Counted from the stretch's first letter, positions 34,248 through 42,838 are shown. The stretch is DNA of 48,038 bases from Cyclobacteriaceae bacterium (GCA_023151255.1 JAKLJG010000015.1:1-48038); one strand, 5' to 3'. Notes: generated by a model not told the origin, from the sequence alone. Numbers and translations are program-made.

Positions 34248-35033
34248 TTAAGTTAAACCCTGCGCTTCGGCAATTAGTTCGGCCAAATCTTTAACGCGCA
34301 CCTCAACTTCTTTCTCCTTCGCTTTAACACCATCGGTAAGCATAGTCATACAGAAGGGACAGGCAACGGCTATAGTCCCTGCACCGGTTTGAAGGGCTTC
34401 CTCCGCCCGCTCGATATTAATTTCCTTCTTACCCTTTTCGGCATCTTTAAACATTTGCGCTCCTCCCGCTCCGCAACACAACCCGGTTGTGCGGCAACGC
34501 TTCATTTCAACCAGGTCGGCATCCAGCGCTTCGAGTACTGCACGCGGGGCTTCATAAATGTTATTTGCCCGGCCAAGGTAGCAGGAATCGTGGTACGTAA
34601 TCTTCTTACCCTTGAAGGAACTCCCTCCCGACAGTTTTATTCGACCCTCATTGATTAATTGCTGCAAAAAAGTGGCGTGGTGAATTACTTCGTACGTGCC
34701 ACCCAGTTCAGGATATTCATTCTTCAATGTGTTAAAACAATGCGGACAGGCGGTTACAATTTTCTTCACTCCGTAGCCGTTCAGCACCTGAATGTTATTC
34801 ATGGCCTGCATCTGAAAAAGAAATTCGTTGCCGGCCCTGCGGGCCGGATCGCCCGTGCAGGTTTCTTCTGTGCCCAGGACAGCGAATTTTACTCCAATTG
34901 CATTCAAAATTTTTACAAAGGCTTTGGTAACCCGCTTGTACCGATCGTCATACGATCCGGCACAGCCAACCCAAAAAAGTATTTCGGGCGATTCGCCTTT
35001 TGGGGTTAATTCGGCCAATGTGGGTACGTTCAT
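34248..35033 (-). CDS. CCG-domain Fe-S protein (HdrB / LutA / GlcF-like)
   Basis: A 261-aa cytoplasmic protein with two cysteine-rich CCG domains. The first has Cys24, Cys59 and Cys96/Cys99 (WVGCAGSYDD, TACPHCFN). The second has Cys151, Cys186-Cys187 and Cys225/Cys228 (DSCYLG, LCCGAGGAQM, ACPFCMT). These domains bind the non-cubane or [4Fe-4S] clusters of heterodisulfide-reductase and lactate-utilisation proteins. It starts 18 nt after the membrane ferredoxin gene and precedes the Cys75 protein, so the three are one operon. The redox partner is not shown by the sequence. Confidence 0.88.
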   Translation of the reverse strand: MNVPTLAELTPKGESPEILFWVGCAGSYDDRYKRVTKAFVKILNAIGVKFAVLGTEETCTGDPARRAGNEFLFQMQAMNNIQVLNGYGVKKIVTACPHCFNTLKNEYPELGGTYEVIHHATFLQQLINEGRIKLSGGSSFKGKKITYHDSCYLGRANNIYEAPRAVLEALDADLVEMKRCRTTGLCCGAGGAQMFKDAEKGKKEINIERAEEALQTGAGTIAVACPFCMTMLTDGVKAKEKEVEVRVKDLAELIAEAQGLT

Positions 35034-35051
35034 CTCACTTTAAATTTTACG

Positions 35052-36353
35052 TTATGCATCTTTAGCCCAGTTAAACCGGTCGGCCGCTGAAAACTTCCAC
35101 GGGGCAAAGTTGGTTTCGATGTTTTGAAACATGGCGTTCCATGAAGGGGGCGAGCCCGATTCTTCCATGGCTACATATCGCCTGAGTTCCAGAATAATTT
35201 CAAGCGGATTAATCAGAACAGGGCAGGCCTCCACACACGCGTTACAACTGGTGCAGGCGTTGATTTCTTCCTTGGTGATATAGTCGCCTAAAAGCGATTT
35301 GCCGTCATTCAATCCGGGGCCGCCTTTCGCCACACTGCGTCCAACTTCTTCCATGCGGTCGCGTGTATCCATCATAATCTTACGAGGCGACAGTTTTTTT
35401 CCGGTAAGGTTGGCCGGGCACTCCGAGGTACAACGGCCACATTCGGTACACGCATACGCAGCGATAAGGTTTGTTTGCGACAGATCATTAACATCTTTCG
35501 CGCCAAACCGGCCCGGCTCAGCCGGAGTTGTTACCCCCTGTGTAAGTCCAAGCATGGATTTCACTTCGCTGGTAACCACCGGCATGTTATTGATATGGCC
35601 CTTAGGTTCCAGCTTAGCATAGTACGTATTCAGAAAAGCCATGAAGATATGAAGGTGCTTTGAGAAGGTAATGTAAACTGCAAAGCCAAGGATACCGATA
35701 ATGTGAAACCACCATGCGAAGCGCTCAATGACGATTAAGGCAGGAGTTTCTGCACTTTGAAAGAGGGGCATCAGAAAACTACTGAAATAAAGCGAGCCGG
35801 TTGTTGGGTAATGGTCATCGCGGATTTGCAAAAGTTGGTCGGCAGCATTCATGGTGAGAATGGCGAGCATCAGCACAATTTCAGTAACCAGAATCAGGTT
35901 TGCATCCAGGCGGGGCCAGCTTGTCATTTCAGCCGACCAGAAACGCGGGAGTTTCAATACATTTCTGCGTATAAGAAAGAACACGCAGGCCAGTAATACG
36001 GCAACTGCAAGAAATTCAAATAGGTTCATCAGTACGGTGTAGATACTGCCCAAGTAAGGAGCAAAAATCCGGTGAGTACCAAAAAGCCCGTCAATAATAA
36101 ATTCCAGCACCTCCAGGTTAATTACCAGAAAGCCTGCATAAATAATAAAGTGAAGTACAGCCGGAACAAACCGCTTGAACATTTTCTTCTGTCCGAAGGC
36201 TACCAGCAACACATTTTTAAATCGTTCAGACACCCGATCGGTTTTTCCGATAGGCTTCCCCAATCGGATGTTATTGCGCAGTTGTAACGCCCGCTTTCGG
36301 ATAATAAATCCGAAGAAGGCCAAGGCAAAAATGAAAAGCACCTGCTGGATCAT
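35052..36353 (-). CDS. Membrane-bound ferredoxin (HdrC/NarI-like fusion)
   Basis: A 433-aa protein with about six N-terminal hydrophobic segments over residues ~1-265 (VLFIFALAFFGFIIRK, FIIYAGFLVINLEVLEFII, FLAVAVLLACVFFLIR). Two [4Fe-4S] ferredoxin motifs follow, CTECGRCTSECP (about residue 300) and CTSCNACVEACP (about residue 370). The membrane part may bind heme b or quinone as in NarI/HdrE; possible His ligands lie in the helices. It is the first gene of the operon and probably transfers electrons between quinone and the CCG protein. No partner dehydrogenase is in this window. Confidence 0.88.
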   Translation of the reverse strand: MIQQVLFIFALAFFGFIIRKRALQLRNNIRLGKPIGKTDRVSERFKNVLLVAFGQKKMFKRFVPAVLHFIIYAGFLVINLEVLEFIIDGLFGTHRIFAPYLGSIYTVLMNLFEFLAVAVLLACVFFLIRRNVLKLPRFWSAEMTSWPRLDANLILVTEIVLMLAILTMNAADQLLQIRDDHYPTTGSLYFSSFLMPLFQSAETPALIVIERFAWWFHIIGILGFAVYITFSKHLHIFMAFLNTYYAKLEPKGHINNMPVVTSEVKSMLGLTQGVTTPAEPGRFGAKDVNDLSQTNLIAAYACTECGRCTSECPANLTGKKLSPRKIMMDTRDRMEEVGRSVAKGGPGLNDGKSLLGDYITKEEINACTSCNACVEACPVLINPLEIILELRRYVAMEESGSPPSWNAMFQNIETNFAPWKFSAADRFNWAKDA

Positions 36354-36401
36354 GATGTAAATAAATTGATTATGGTGGCAATCTCAAAAAATAACGCCCT
36401 T

Positions 36402-36432
36402 TTGGCACCGATTATAAATTTACATACTTTTG
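36402..36432 (+). promoter_or_regulatory. Bacteroidota-type promoter of tRNA-Phe
   Basis: TTG at 36402-36404 (in CTTTTGG) and TACTTTTG at 36425-36432, which fits TAnnTTTG, with a 20-nt spacer. Transcription would start ~30 nt before the tRNA at 36467. Good match to both elements. Confidence 0.7.
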
Positions 36433-36466
36433 TGCCCCTCATGCCGGTTTTTGGCAGGAGTTTTCC

Positions 36467-36539
36467 GGTGACGTAGCTCAGTTGGTAGAGCAAAGGACTG
36501 AAAATCCTTGTGTCGGGGGTTCAATTCCCTCCGTCACCA
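36467..36539 (+). tRNA. tRNA-Phe (anticodon GAA)
   Basis: A 73-nt tRNA that folds fully by hand: acceptor GGTGACG with CGTCACC; D-stem GCTC/GAGC; anticodon stem AAGGA/TCCTT with loop CTGAAAA, so GAA is the anticodon (36500-36502); T-stem GGGGG/CCCTC with a GT wobble and loop TTCAATT. The discriminator is A. CCA is not encoded, as is usual in Bacteroidota. It is flanked by its own promoter and a hairpin terminator. Confidence 0.97.
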
Positions 36540-36545
36540 CAAATT

Positions 36546-36577
36546 AAATGCTGGTCTGTGACCGGCATTTTGTGTTT
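36546..36577 (+). terminator. Hairpin terminator after tRNA-Phe
   Basis: Stem AAATGCTGGT / ACCGGCATTT (10 bp with one G-T wobble), 5-nt loop CTGTG, followed by TGTGTTT. It lies 7 nt after the tRNA and ends 3 nt before the GTG start of the GIY-YIG gene. Confidence 0.7.
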
Positions 36578-36579
36578 CC

Positions 36580-36870
36580 GTGGAATACTACGTTTACATC
36601 CTCCAAAGTCAGCTTAACCTGTCGTTCTACAAAGGGCACACAGACGATCTTAACCGCAGAGTAGCTGAACACAATGCCGGGAACGTGGCTTACTCTAAAA
36701 AGTTCAAGCCCTGGAACCTCGTTTGGTTTACTGCTAAACCAACTAAAAATCAAGCATTGGCTCTTGAAATGAAACTCAAAAATCTTTCACGCAATCGCCT
36801 CATTGACTTCATCAATAAGTATCCCGTTGATTCGCATTCTCCTATCTCCGTCATACCTTCCAAAAAGTAA
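36580..36870 (+). CDS. GIY-YIG nuclease-superfamily protein
   Basis: A 96-aa protein of the small GIY-YIG type. The N-terminal signature reads YYVYILQS then FYKGHTDDLNRRVAEHN (residues ~3-32), with a C-terminal helix holding the conserved Glu (LALEMKLKN) and Arg. It starts at GTG 36580. Stand-alone members are widespread in Bacteroidota and are not shown to be active nucleases in every case. It lies directly behind a tRNA; with the promoter upstream being that of the tRNA, expression may depend on read-through of the hairpin. Confidence 0.85.
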   Translation: MEYYVYILQSQLNLSFYKGHTDDLNRRVAEHNAGNVAYSKKFKPWNLVWFTAKPTKNQALALEMKLKNLSRNRLIDFINKYPVDSHSPISVIPSKK

Positions 36871-36923
36871 AACTTTTGCAAATAATCAACACCATTGTTT
36901 AATAATCGTTACTTTGGTTCTGC

Positions 36924-38318
36924 ATGCGGTTTGAAGGCCTTGAAAATGAAATTATTGCGCGCACAGGCGCTACCTATTTTGCTGAAATGCTGATTGGAAT
37001 TATCCTGGCGGCAACATTTTATTATTTCAGCAAAATATACAATCGACACTACCTTTCGACCTGGGCTTATAGTTGGTTGTTCTATTCACTTGCCGCGTTT
37101 TCGTTGGGCTTTGGGTCGTGGTACGGATACTCACGAATGGATGCAATCAGACTGACAAGCACCTACATTACGCAGGTTGGCAATTTTCTTCACGTAGCCT
37201 TCCTGTTAGTAGGATTGCTTGAATACATTCGCAGTAAAAGGATTAAAAGAGTTCACTTACTATTAATCTTGTTCCTGTCGTTAATCCTGAGTTTTACTCT
37301 TGTATGGGCTTATCGTGAATCGACTAACGATGAAGAAGTTCTGCTCCGCTATTTTCTCCGGGTTGGTGTTCGGTATGTTGTGGTTGCAGCTGGCTTCCTG
37401 GCGGCAGGCATTCTTGCGCTTCGCAGCAACCTTTTTCTGCAGGGTATTGGCCGCAGAATTTTTACGGTTTCATTCTTTCTCTATGCTTTAACCTACAGTT
37501 ATTATTTTTCAGTAGCCCTTGCCAATTTCGCGGGGAAGAATTTCGTATTTCCATTCTTCTTTGGCATGATCGAAATGGTCGTTATCAGCGCAACCGGCCT
37601 GGGCATGGTTATCTGGTTGCTTGAAGATGAGCGCGAACGCCTCAATAAAATAAACAAGGAACTCGACAGCTTTCTCTATAGTACTTCGCACGATTTGCGC
37701 TCGCCCATTGCCTCCATTCTGGGCATCACCAACATCGCCAGGCTGGAACTTAAAGAGGAAACCGCGAAAAGATATATGGAAATGATTGAAAACCGGGTGA
37801 AGCGGCTTGATCTGGTCATCAGCGATATTCTGAAACTTTCGCGCAGCAAAAAAATTGAATTGAAAATTGAACGGATTGATTTTAACTTCTTACTAAAAGA
37901 TGTTATCGCTGATGTAAAATTCAATGAAAACGCCCCAGCAATACGGCTTGACTATACTGAAAACACAGCCAACATATTCCAATCGGATTACCAGCAGATG
38001 AAGATTGTTCTCGGTAACCTCATCGCCAACGCTGTAAAGTATCATGATGTAAGCAAACCCGATCCGCTGATACGGGTTCAATTTGAACGCCATGGTCGCA
38101 GCGTTAAAGTAGTCGTTGAGGATAACGGACAGGGTATCAGACCAGAGGCTCTTCCGAAAATCTTCGATATGTTTTATCGTGCAAGTACAACCTCAGAAGG
38201 CACCGGGCTTGGACTGTATATTGTACAGGAAGCGCTTTCGAAAATTGGCGGATCCATTAACGTAAAATCGGAACCCGGAAGAGGAAGTACTTTTACTGTT
38301 GTTCTTAACGATGCCTGA
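36924..38318 (+). CDS. Orphan membrane sensor histidine kinase
   Basis: A 464-aa kinase with about seven N-terminal membrane helices (residues ~18-232, e.g. MLIGIILAATFYYFSKI, VAFLLVGLLEYI, MVVISATGLGMVIWLL) and no extracellular domain of note. A short linker leads to the HisKA helix with the H-box HDLRSPIAS (His256). The HATPase_c domain follows: N-box IVLGNLIANAVKYHD, G1 VVVEDNGQGIRPEALPKIF, and G2 STTSEGTGLGLYIVQEAL. No response regulator is adjacent. Membrane-embedded sensing is inferred from the layout. The nearest receiver-like protein (8977-9453) is far off and degenerate. Confidence 0.92.
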   Translation: MRFEGLENEIIARTGATYFAEMLIGIILAATFYYFSKIYNRHYLSTWAYSWLFYSLAAFSLGFGSWYGYSRMDAIRLTSTYITQVGNFLHVAFLLVGLLEYIRSKRIKRVHLLLILFLSLILSFTLVWAYRESTNDEEVLLRYFLRVGVRYVVVAAGFLAAGILALRSNLFLQGIGRRIFTVSFFLYALTYSYYFSVALANFAGKNFVFPFFFGMIEMVVISATGLGMVIWLLEDERERLNKINKELDSFLYSTSHDLRSPIASILGITNIARLELKEETAKRYMEMIENRVKRLDLVISDILKLSRSKKIELKIERIDFNFLLKDVIADVKFNENAPAIRLDYTENTANIFQSDYQQMKIVLGNLIANAVKYHDVSKPDPLIRVQFERHGRSVKVVVEDNGQGIRPEALPKIFDMFYRASTTSEGTGLGLYIVQEALSKIGGSINVKSEPGRGSTFTVVLNDA

Positions 38319-38319
38319 T

Positions 38320-39369
38320 TTATTTAAAATGCTTCAGGCGAACAACTTCATCGGCCTTTAAAAATCGCCACGCACCTCTTGGCAAATCCTTTTTATCCAA
38401 ACCGGCATAAACGGTGCGATCGAGCTTAATTACTTCATAGCCCAATGCTTCGAAGATTCTGCGCACTACCCGGTTCCATCCTATGTGAAGTTCCAAGCCA
38501 ATAGTTTTGCCATCGGGCGAGACGATGGCCAAATCATCAACCATGGCCCTCCCCTCTTCCAAAGGCACTCCCTCAAGAATTTTTTGAAAGTCAGCTTTGG
38601 TTAACGGCTTATCCAGTTCAACCTTGTAAATCTTTTTTATATTATATGACGGATGGGATAACTTCTCGGCCAGGTCACCATCGTTGGTCAGTAGTAATAA
38701 ACCTGTGGTATTGCGGTCAAGCCTGCCAACCGGGTACACGCGTTCTTTAACAGCATTGCCAATGATGTGCAATACGGTATTGCGTTCCTGCGGGTCACGG
38801 GTCGTTGTTAAAAATCCTTTTGGTTTATTCATTAATATATAAACAGGCCTTTCCGCGCGCAGCACCTTGTCTTCGTACCGCACTTCATCACCGGGGTTTA
38901 CTTTGTAGCCCATCTCGGTTATTACCTTTCCGTTTACCGAGATAAGCCCCATAGCTATCAGGTTATCGGCCTCGCGCCTCGAACACACTCCGCTGTTGGC
39001 AATGAATTTGTTGAGCCGGATTTTTTCATCCGGACTCCGTGCCTGTGTTTTTTTTTCTGATAATTTCCCTGCTGATTTTTTTCTGTCAATCCTTCTGTTA
39101 AAAAAGCTATGCTTTTCTCTTTTTGTATCACTTCGTTTGGTAATAGTTTCATTGCCAGTTTGCGTGAGGCGGGTGCCGGCTGATGTTTTCTTTGTCCGCT
39201 TATCTTTTACTCCTTCAGAACGGTGCGATGATGTATTGGCCGGCTTGCGCCAGGGTTTACCTGGTCGCTCATCAGCACCTTTAAAACTTTTGGGTGATTT
39301 ACCGCGGCCACTTGAGTTACGGCCGGATCTTCCATCACGCGAACGGCCGGTTGACTTAGGCCTGGACAT
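38320..39369 (-). CDS. rRNA pseudouridine synthase (RluB/RsuA family) with basic N-terminal extension
   Basis: A 349-aa protein. Residues 1-115 are a low-complexity basic extension rich in Arg, Lys, Ser and Gly (RSRDGRSGRNSSGRGKSPKS). The S4 RNA-binding domain then begins at ~117 (IRLNKFIANSGVCSRREAD). The catalytic domain carries the family motif GRLDRNTTGLLLLTNDG with Asp218. RluB modifies 23S rRNA position 2605 and RsuA 16S position 516; these two cannot be separated by eye, but the C-terminal end fits the RluB/RluE/RluF group better. It overlaps scpB by 14 nt. Confidence 0.88.
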   Translation of the reverse strand: MSRPKSTGRSRDGRSGRNSSGRGKSPKSFKGADERPGKPWRKPANTSSHRSEGVKDKRTKKTSAGTRLTQTGNETITKRSDTKREKHSFFNRRIDRKKSAGKLSEKKTQARSPDEKIRLNKFIANSGVCSRREADNLIAMGLISVNGKVITEMGYKVNPGDEVRYEDKVLRAERPVYILMNKPKGFLTTTRDPQERNTVLHIIGNAVKERVYPVGRLDRNTTGLLLLTNDGDLAEKLSHPSYNIKKIYKVELDKPLTKADFQKILEGVPLEEGRAMVDDLAIVSPDGKTIGLELHIGWNRVVRRIFEALGYEVIKLDRTVYAGLDKKDLPRGAWRFLKADEVVRLKHFK

Positions 39370-39940
39370 CGGGCTCTTTTAAATCAGGGTTCTCGCCAAT
39401 GGTATTGATCTCACCGGAGAAATCTTTTGGTGTCGGCAGGTCGGATAAGTCGTTAATGCCAAAGTACTCCATAAATTTCTGTGTAGTGCCGTACAGTAGT
39501 GGCCGGCCAACCGTATCAGCCTTACCGGTGATTTCCACCAGTCCCTTATCCAGCAATTTCTGGATGGCATAATCGCAGTTAACACCGCGAATAGTTTCCA
39601 CTTCCGGTTTTGAAATAGGTTGGCGGTAGGCAATAATGGCAAGTGTTTCCATAGCGGATACCGACAACCGTTTTTTGGATTGCTGCTTGAGTAAGATGCC
39701 TATGCTGGCCTGGTAAGCCGGCTTGGTAAGAAATTGGTAGCCACCGGCACTCCGGTTCAGTTGAAATGAAAACTCGTCCGATTGAAATTTTTCATCAAGC
39801 CTTTTTATGGCGTTAACAATATCTTCTTCCGGAACATCGGCATTAAACATTTCGGAAAGGCACACCCGTATATCGGCCAGTTTAATTGGCGTAGGCGAAC
39901 AGAAAATTAATGCTTCAATATGGTTTTGCAGAAAATCCAC
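39356..39940 (-). CDS. scpB: Segregation and condensation protein B
   Basis: A 194-aa protein with two winged-helix modules: residues ~1-80 (LQNHIEALIFCSPTPIKLAD) and ~95-160 (LSVSAMETLAIIAYRQPISK, GVNCDYAIQKLLDKGLVEITGKADTVGRPLLYGT). These are standard ScpB motifs. ScpB with ScpA and Smc forms the chromosome-condensation complex; scpA is not in this window. The start is GTG 39940, 1 nt after the DksA-like stop codon, and the 3' end overlaps the pseudouridine-synthase gene by 14 nt. One operon, probably driven from the dksA-like promoter. Confidence 0.93.
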   Translation of the reverse strand: MDFLQNHIEALIFCSPTPIKLADIRVCLSEMFNADVPEEDIVNAIKRLDEKFQSDEFSFQLNRSAGGYQFLTKPAYQASIGILLKQQSKKRLSVSAMETLAIIAYRQPISKPEVETIRGVNCDYAIQKLLDKGLVEITGKADTVGRPLLYGTTQKFMEYFGINDLSDLPTPKDFSGEINTIGENPDLKEPDVQA

Positions 39941-39941
39941 C

Positions 39942-40571
39942 TTACTCGGTTTGCATCATTTTCGCCTCGATGGATTGCGTGGTGTGAGGCACCGCAATTA
40001 ATCGCTCCTTCGGAATCAGTTTGCCGGTAACCGAGCAGATACCATACGTTCCATTCTTAATGCGCACCAAAGCATTCTCCAGATTGGTAATGTATTTCTG
40101 CTGACGGGCGGCCAGTTGACTCAGGTTTTCTTTCTCAGCTGTTTCTGCTCCGTCTTCGAGTACTTTGGTATTCCCTCCTGATGTGGCATCGGTACCCTCA
40201 TCATTGTTACGGTTAAGGGTTTCTTTCAGAATACGGTACTCGCTTCGCGCCTTTTCCAGTTTCTCGTTAATCAGGTTTTCAAATTCCTTTAACTCTTCAT
40301 CCGAATAACGCGTCTTATCCTCCGGAGTTGAACTTTTAGCCGGTTTATGTGCAATGGGGCGCTGGGTTAAGGGCGGAAATATATTGAGATTTGGCCCGGC
40401 TGTTTTAACCTGACTTTTTTCTGCTTTGCGTGAAGCAGCTGGCCTGGCCGCTGCTTTTTTGGGTGCAGATTTGGCAACCGCCTTTTTGGCTTTGGGTGCT
40501 GCTTTTTTCGCTTTTGGTTTTGCCTTAGCAGTTTTTTTGGCTGCTTTTGCGGTTTTCTTTGTTTTTGCCAT
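39942..40571 (-). CDS. TraR/DksA-like protein with Lys/Ala-rich tail
   Basis: A 209-aa protein. Residues 1-55 are a Lys/Ala/Pro histone-H1-like tail (AKKTAKAKPKAKKAAPKAKK). A long helical hairpin follows (RYSDEELKEFENLINEKLEK; ENLSQLAARQQKYITNLENA), as in the DksA coiled coil. The zinc-finger region GTYGICSVTGKLIPKERL keeps only one Cys (Cys179); the other positions are Thr182 and Pro-His-Thr-Thr (195-198), so no zinc site is expected. The usual DksA Asp pair at the tip is not obvious. A strong SD (AGGAGGGG) and a promoter precede ATG 40571. A role at RNA polymerase is inferred. Confidence 0.85.
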   Translation of the reverse strand: MAKTKKTAKAAKKTAKAKPKAKKAAPKAKKAVAKSAPKKAAARPAASRKAEKSQVKTAGPNLNIFPPLTQRPIAHKPAKSSTPEDKTRYSDEELKEFENLINEKLEKARSEYRILKETLNRNNDEGTDATSGGNTKVLEDGAETAEKENLSQLAARQQKYITNLENALVRIKNGTYGICSVTGKLIPKERLIAVPHTTQSIEAKMMQTE

Positions 40572-40594
40572 ACTCCCCTCCTTTAAAAGTTGCG

Positions 40595-40622
40595 CAAAAA
40601 TACGTGGACGGTACTGAAACAA
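40595..40622 (-). promoter_or_regulatory. Promoter of the dksA-like / scpB / pseudouridine-synthase operon
   Basis: On the minus strand: TTG (forward CAA 40620-40622), a 17-nt spacer, then TATTTTTG (forward CAAAAATA 40595-40602), which fits TAnnTTTG. It is followed by a strong purine-rich SD just before ATG 40571, giving a short leader. Confidence 0.55.
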
Positions 40623-40664
40623 AAAATAAAGCGATATTAATTGCCATAAACTCCCCGGCCTTAA

Positions 40665-42833
40665 ATGTTAAGACGCATGCGCACGCTTAGTGTTGTTTCT
40701 ATCTTCTTTATTACCATTTCCTGTTCTGTTTCTACTACCGAACTTGATCGGTGGAAACAACAGGCAGCGCGGGTTACCATTGTCCGTGACGATTTTGGTG
40801 TACCTCACATTTATGGAAAAACCGATGCCGATGCCGTGTTCGGCTTATTATACGCACAATGCGAGGATGATTTTAAACGCATTGAACGCAACTACACCTG
40901 GGCTATTGGCCGGCTTGCCGAAGTGGAAGGTGAAAGCGCGCTTTACAGCGATTTACGCGCTAACCTGTTTATGACAACCGATGAGGCTATCGTTCAGTAT
41001 GAGCAAAGTCCGGAGTGGTTAAAAAAATTATGCCAGGCTTTTGCTGATGGCATCAATTACTATTTGTACACCCATCCTGAAGTAAAACCAAAGCTGCTTA
41101 CCCGCTTTGAGCCCTGGATGCCTTTTTACTTTAGCGAAGGTTCTATTGGTGGAAATATTGAATCCATCTCAACCACAGCTATTCGTGCCTTTTATGAAAA
41201 GCAACCAATAACATACGCACCCGCTATGACTTTAGCCGATGAGCCTCAGGGCTCCAACGGCTTTGCTATTTCCGGAAAACTAACGGAATCCGGAAAGGCC
41301 ATGCTGCTTATCAATCCGCATACCTCATTCTACTTCCGTGGCGAAGTGCACGTGGTGAGCGAAGAAGGATTGAATGCCTATGGTGCGGTAACCTGGGGAC
41401 AGTTTTTTGTTTACCAGGGATTTAATGAGAATACAGGATGGATGCACACCAGTTCAGCTACCGATGTAATGGATGAGTTCGTAGAAACCATTGTTGAAGA
41501 AAATGGTAAACGATTCTATAAATATGGAAATGAACTACGCCCGGTAGTTGAAAAGAGCGTGACGCTCAAGTATGCAGCCGGAGATTCGCTCAAAGAAAAA
41601 AAATTCATTGTTTATCGCACCCACCATGGCCCGATTACCCACACGGTTGACGGCAAATGGACAGCCACCGCCATGAACTGGCAGCCCGCTAAAGCGCTTG
41701 AACAATCCTTTATGCGCACCAAAACAAAATCGCTTGAGGAATTTAAGCGGGTTATGGACCTGCGCACCAACTCATCAAACAATACTGTGTATGCTGATGC
41801 GGACGGAAACATTGCTTTCTTTCAGGGTAATTTCATCCCCAAACGCGACACAACCTTTAACTATTCAAAACCAGTTGACGGCAGCAACCCGGCAACCGAC
41901 TGGCAGGGGTTGCATGAGGTTACCGAAACCATCCAGGTAATAAATCCCGGCAACGGATGGATACAAAATTGTAACTCTACACCTTTCACATCGGCAGCAG
42001 GGTATAGCCCGAAGAAGAAGGATTATCCTTATTACATGGCTACCGAGCCTGAAAACTTCCGGGGAGTACACGCTATAAAAGTGTTAACCGATCGCTCAGG
42101 TTACACCTTAGATAAGTTGATTGAAACAGCTCACGATCCTTACTTGCCCGCGTTCGAAAAACTTATTCCGGGTTTGGTTGAGGCCTTCGATAAATCGGGG
42201 AAAAAATATGGCTCACTAAAACCAGCTATCGAGGTACTGCGCACCTGGGACAAAACCGTTTCGAAAGAATCGGTGGGCATGACGTTGGCTCATTTTTACA
42301 TAACCGTATACCTGCAAAAGGGGCCCCGCCCCGAAGGCTTTAATTTTATGGAACGGATAAATTTTTTCGGAACAGAAACAAACCACGAAGAACGCTTACA
42401 GATTTTTGCAGAAGTCATTAAAAAACTCACCGATGATTTTGGTGCCTGGAATATTGCGTGGGGCGAGGTAAATCGTTTCCAGCGGTTAACCGGAGACATC
42501 CAGCAGCAGTTTGATGATGCCAAACCAAGCATTGCCGTTGGCTTTGCCTCCGGCAACTGGGGCGCATTGGCCTCTTTTGGTGCGAGGGGCGCTACCAATA
42601 CCAAAAAAATTTATGGTTCGTACGGGAACAGTTTTGTTGCCGTAGTAGAGTTTGGCGATAAGGTTCGCGCTAAAAGCATATTGGCGGGCGGGCAAAGCAG
42701 TGACCCCGCCTCACCACATTTTATTGACCAGGCGCAACGTTATGCGGATGTAAAATTTAAAGACGTTGCTTTTTATAAAGAAGATGTTGAACAACGGGCC
42801 TTGCAAACCTATCAACCCGGAAGAAAACAATAA
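40665..42833 (+). CDS. Penicillin acylase-family Ntn hydrolase (lipoprotein)
   Basis: A 722-aa exported protein with lipobox ISC (Cys20 from ATG 40665, or Cys16 from ATG 40677). An alpha-chain-like N-terminal part has the family pattern VPHIYGKTDADAVFGLLYAQCEDD. The new N-terminal nucleophile follows autocatalytic cleavage at GSNGFAISG (Ser197). Beta-chain segments include GAVTWGQFFVYQGFNENTGWMHTSS and GSNPATDWQG. The family hydrolyses amide-linked acyl groups, among them penicillins and acyl-homoserine lactones. Quorum-quenching activity is possible but not shown. It is followed by the DUF885 gene after 5 nt. Confidence 0.9.
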   Translation: MLRRMRTLSVVSIFFITISCSVSTTELDRWKQQAARVTIVRDDFGVPHIYGKTDADAVFGLLYAQCEDDFKRIERNYTWAIGRLAEVEGESALYSDLRANLFMTTDEAIVQYEQSPEWLKKLCQAFADGINYYLYTHPEVKPKLLTRFEPWMPFYFSEGSIGGNIESISTTAIRAFYEKQPITYAPAMTLADEPQGSNGFAISGKLTESGKAMLLINPHTSFYFRGEVHVVSEEGLNAYGAVTWGQFFVYQGFNENTGWMHTSSATDVMDEFVETIVEENGKRFYKYGNELRPVVEKSVTLKYAAGDSLKEKKFIVYRTHHGPITHTVDGKWTATAMNWQPAKALEQSFMRTKTKSLEEFKRVMDLRTNSSNNTVYADADGNIAFFQGNFIPKRDTTFNYSKPVDGSNPATDWQGLHEVTETIQVINPGNGWIQNCNSTPFTSAAGYSPKKKDYPYYMATEPENFRGVHAIKVLTDRSGYTLDKLIETAHDPYLPAFEKLIPGLVEAFDKSGKKYGSLKPAIEVLRTWDKTVSKESVGMTLAHFYITVYLQKGPRPEGFNFMERINFFGTETNHEERLQIFAEVIKKLTDDFGAWNIAWGEVNRFQRLTGDIQQQFDDAKPSIAVGFASGNWGALASFGARGATNTKKIYGSYGNSFVAVVEFGDKVRAKSILAGGQSSDPASPHFIDQAQRYADVKFKDVAFYKEDVEQRALQTYQPGRKQ

Positions 42834-42838
42834 CGAGT

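Noticed and set aside
36540-36924. Attachment-site duplication of the tRNA-Phe 3' end
   Set aside because: No copy of the tRNA 3' end was seen beyond the tRNA, and no integrase gene is near.
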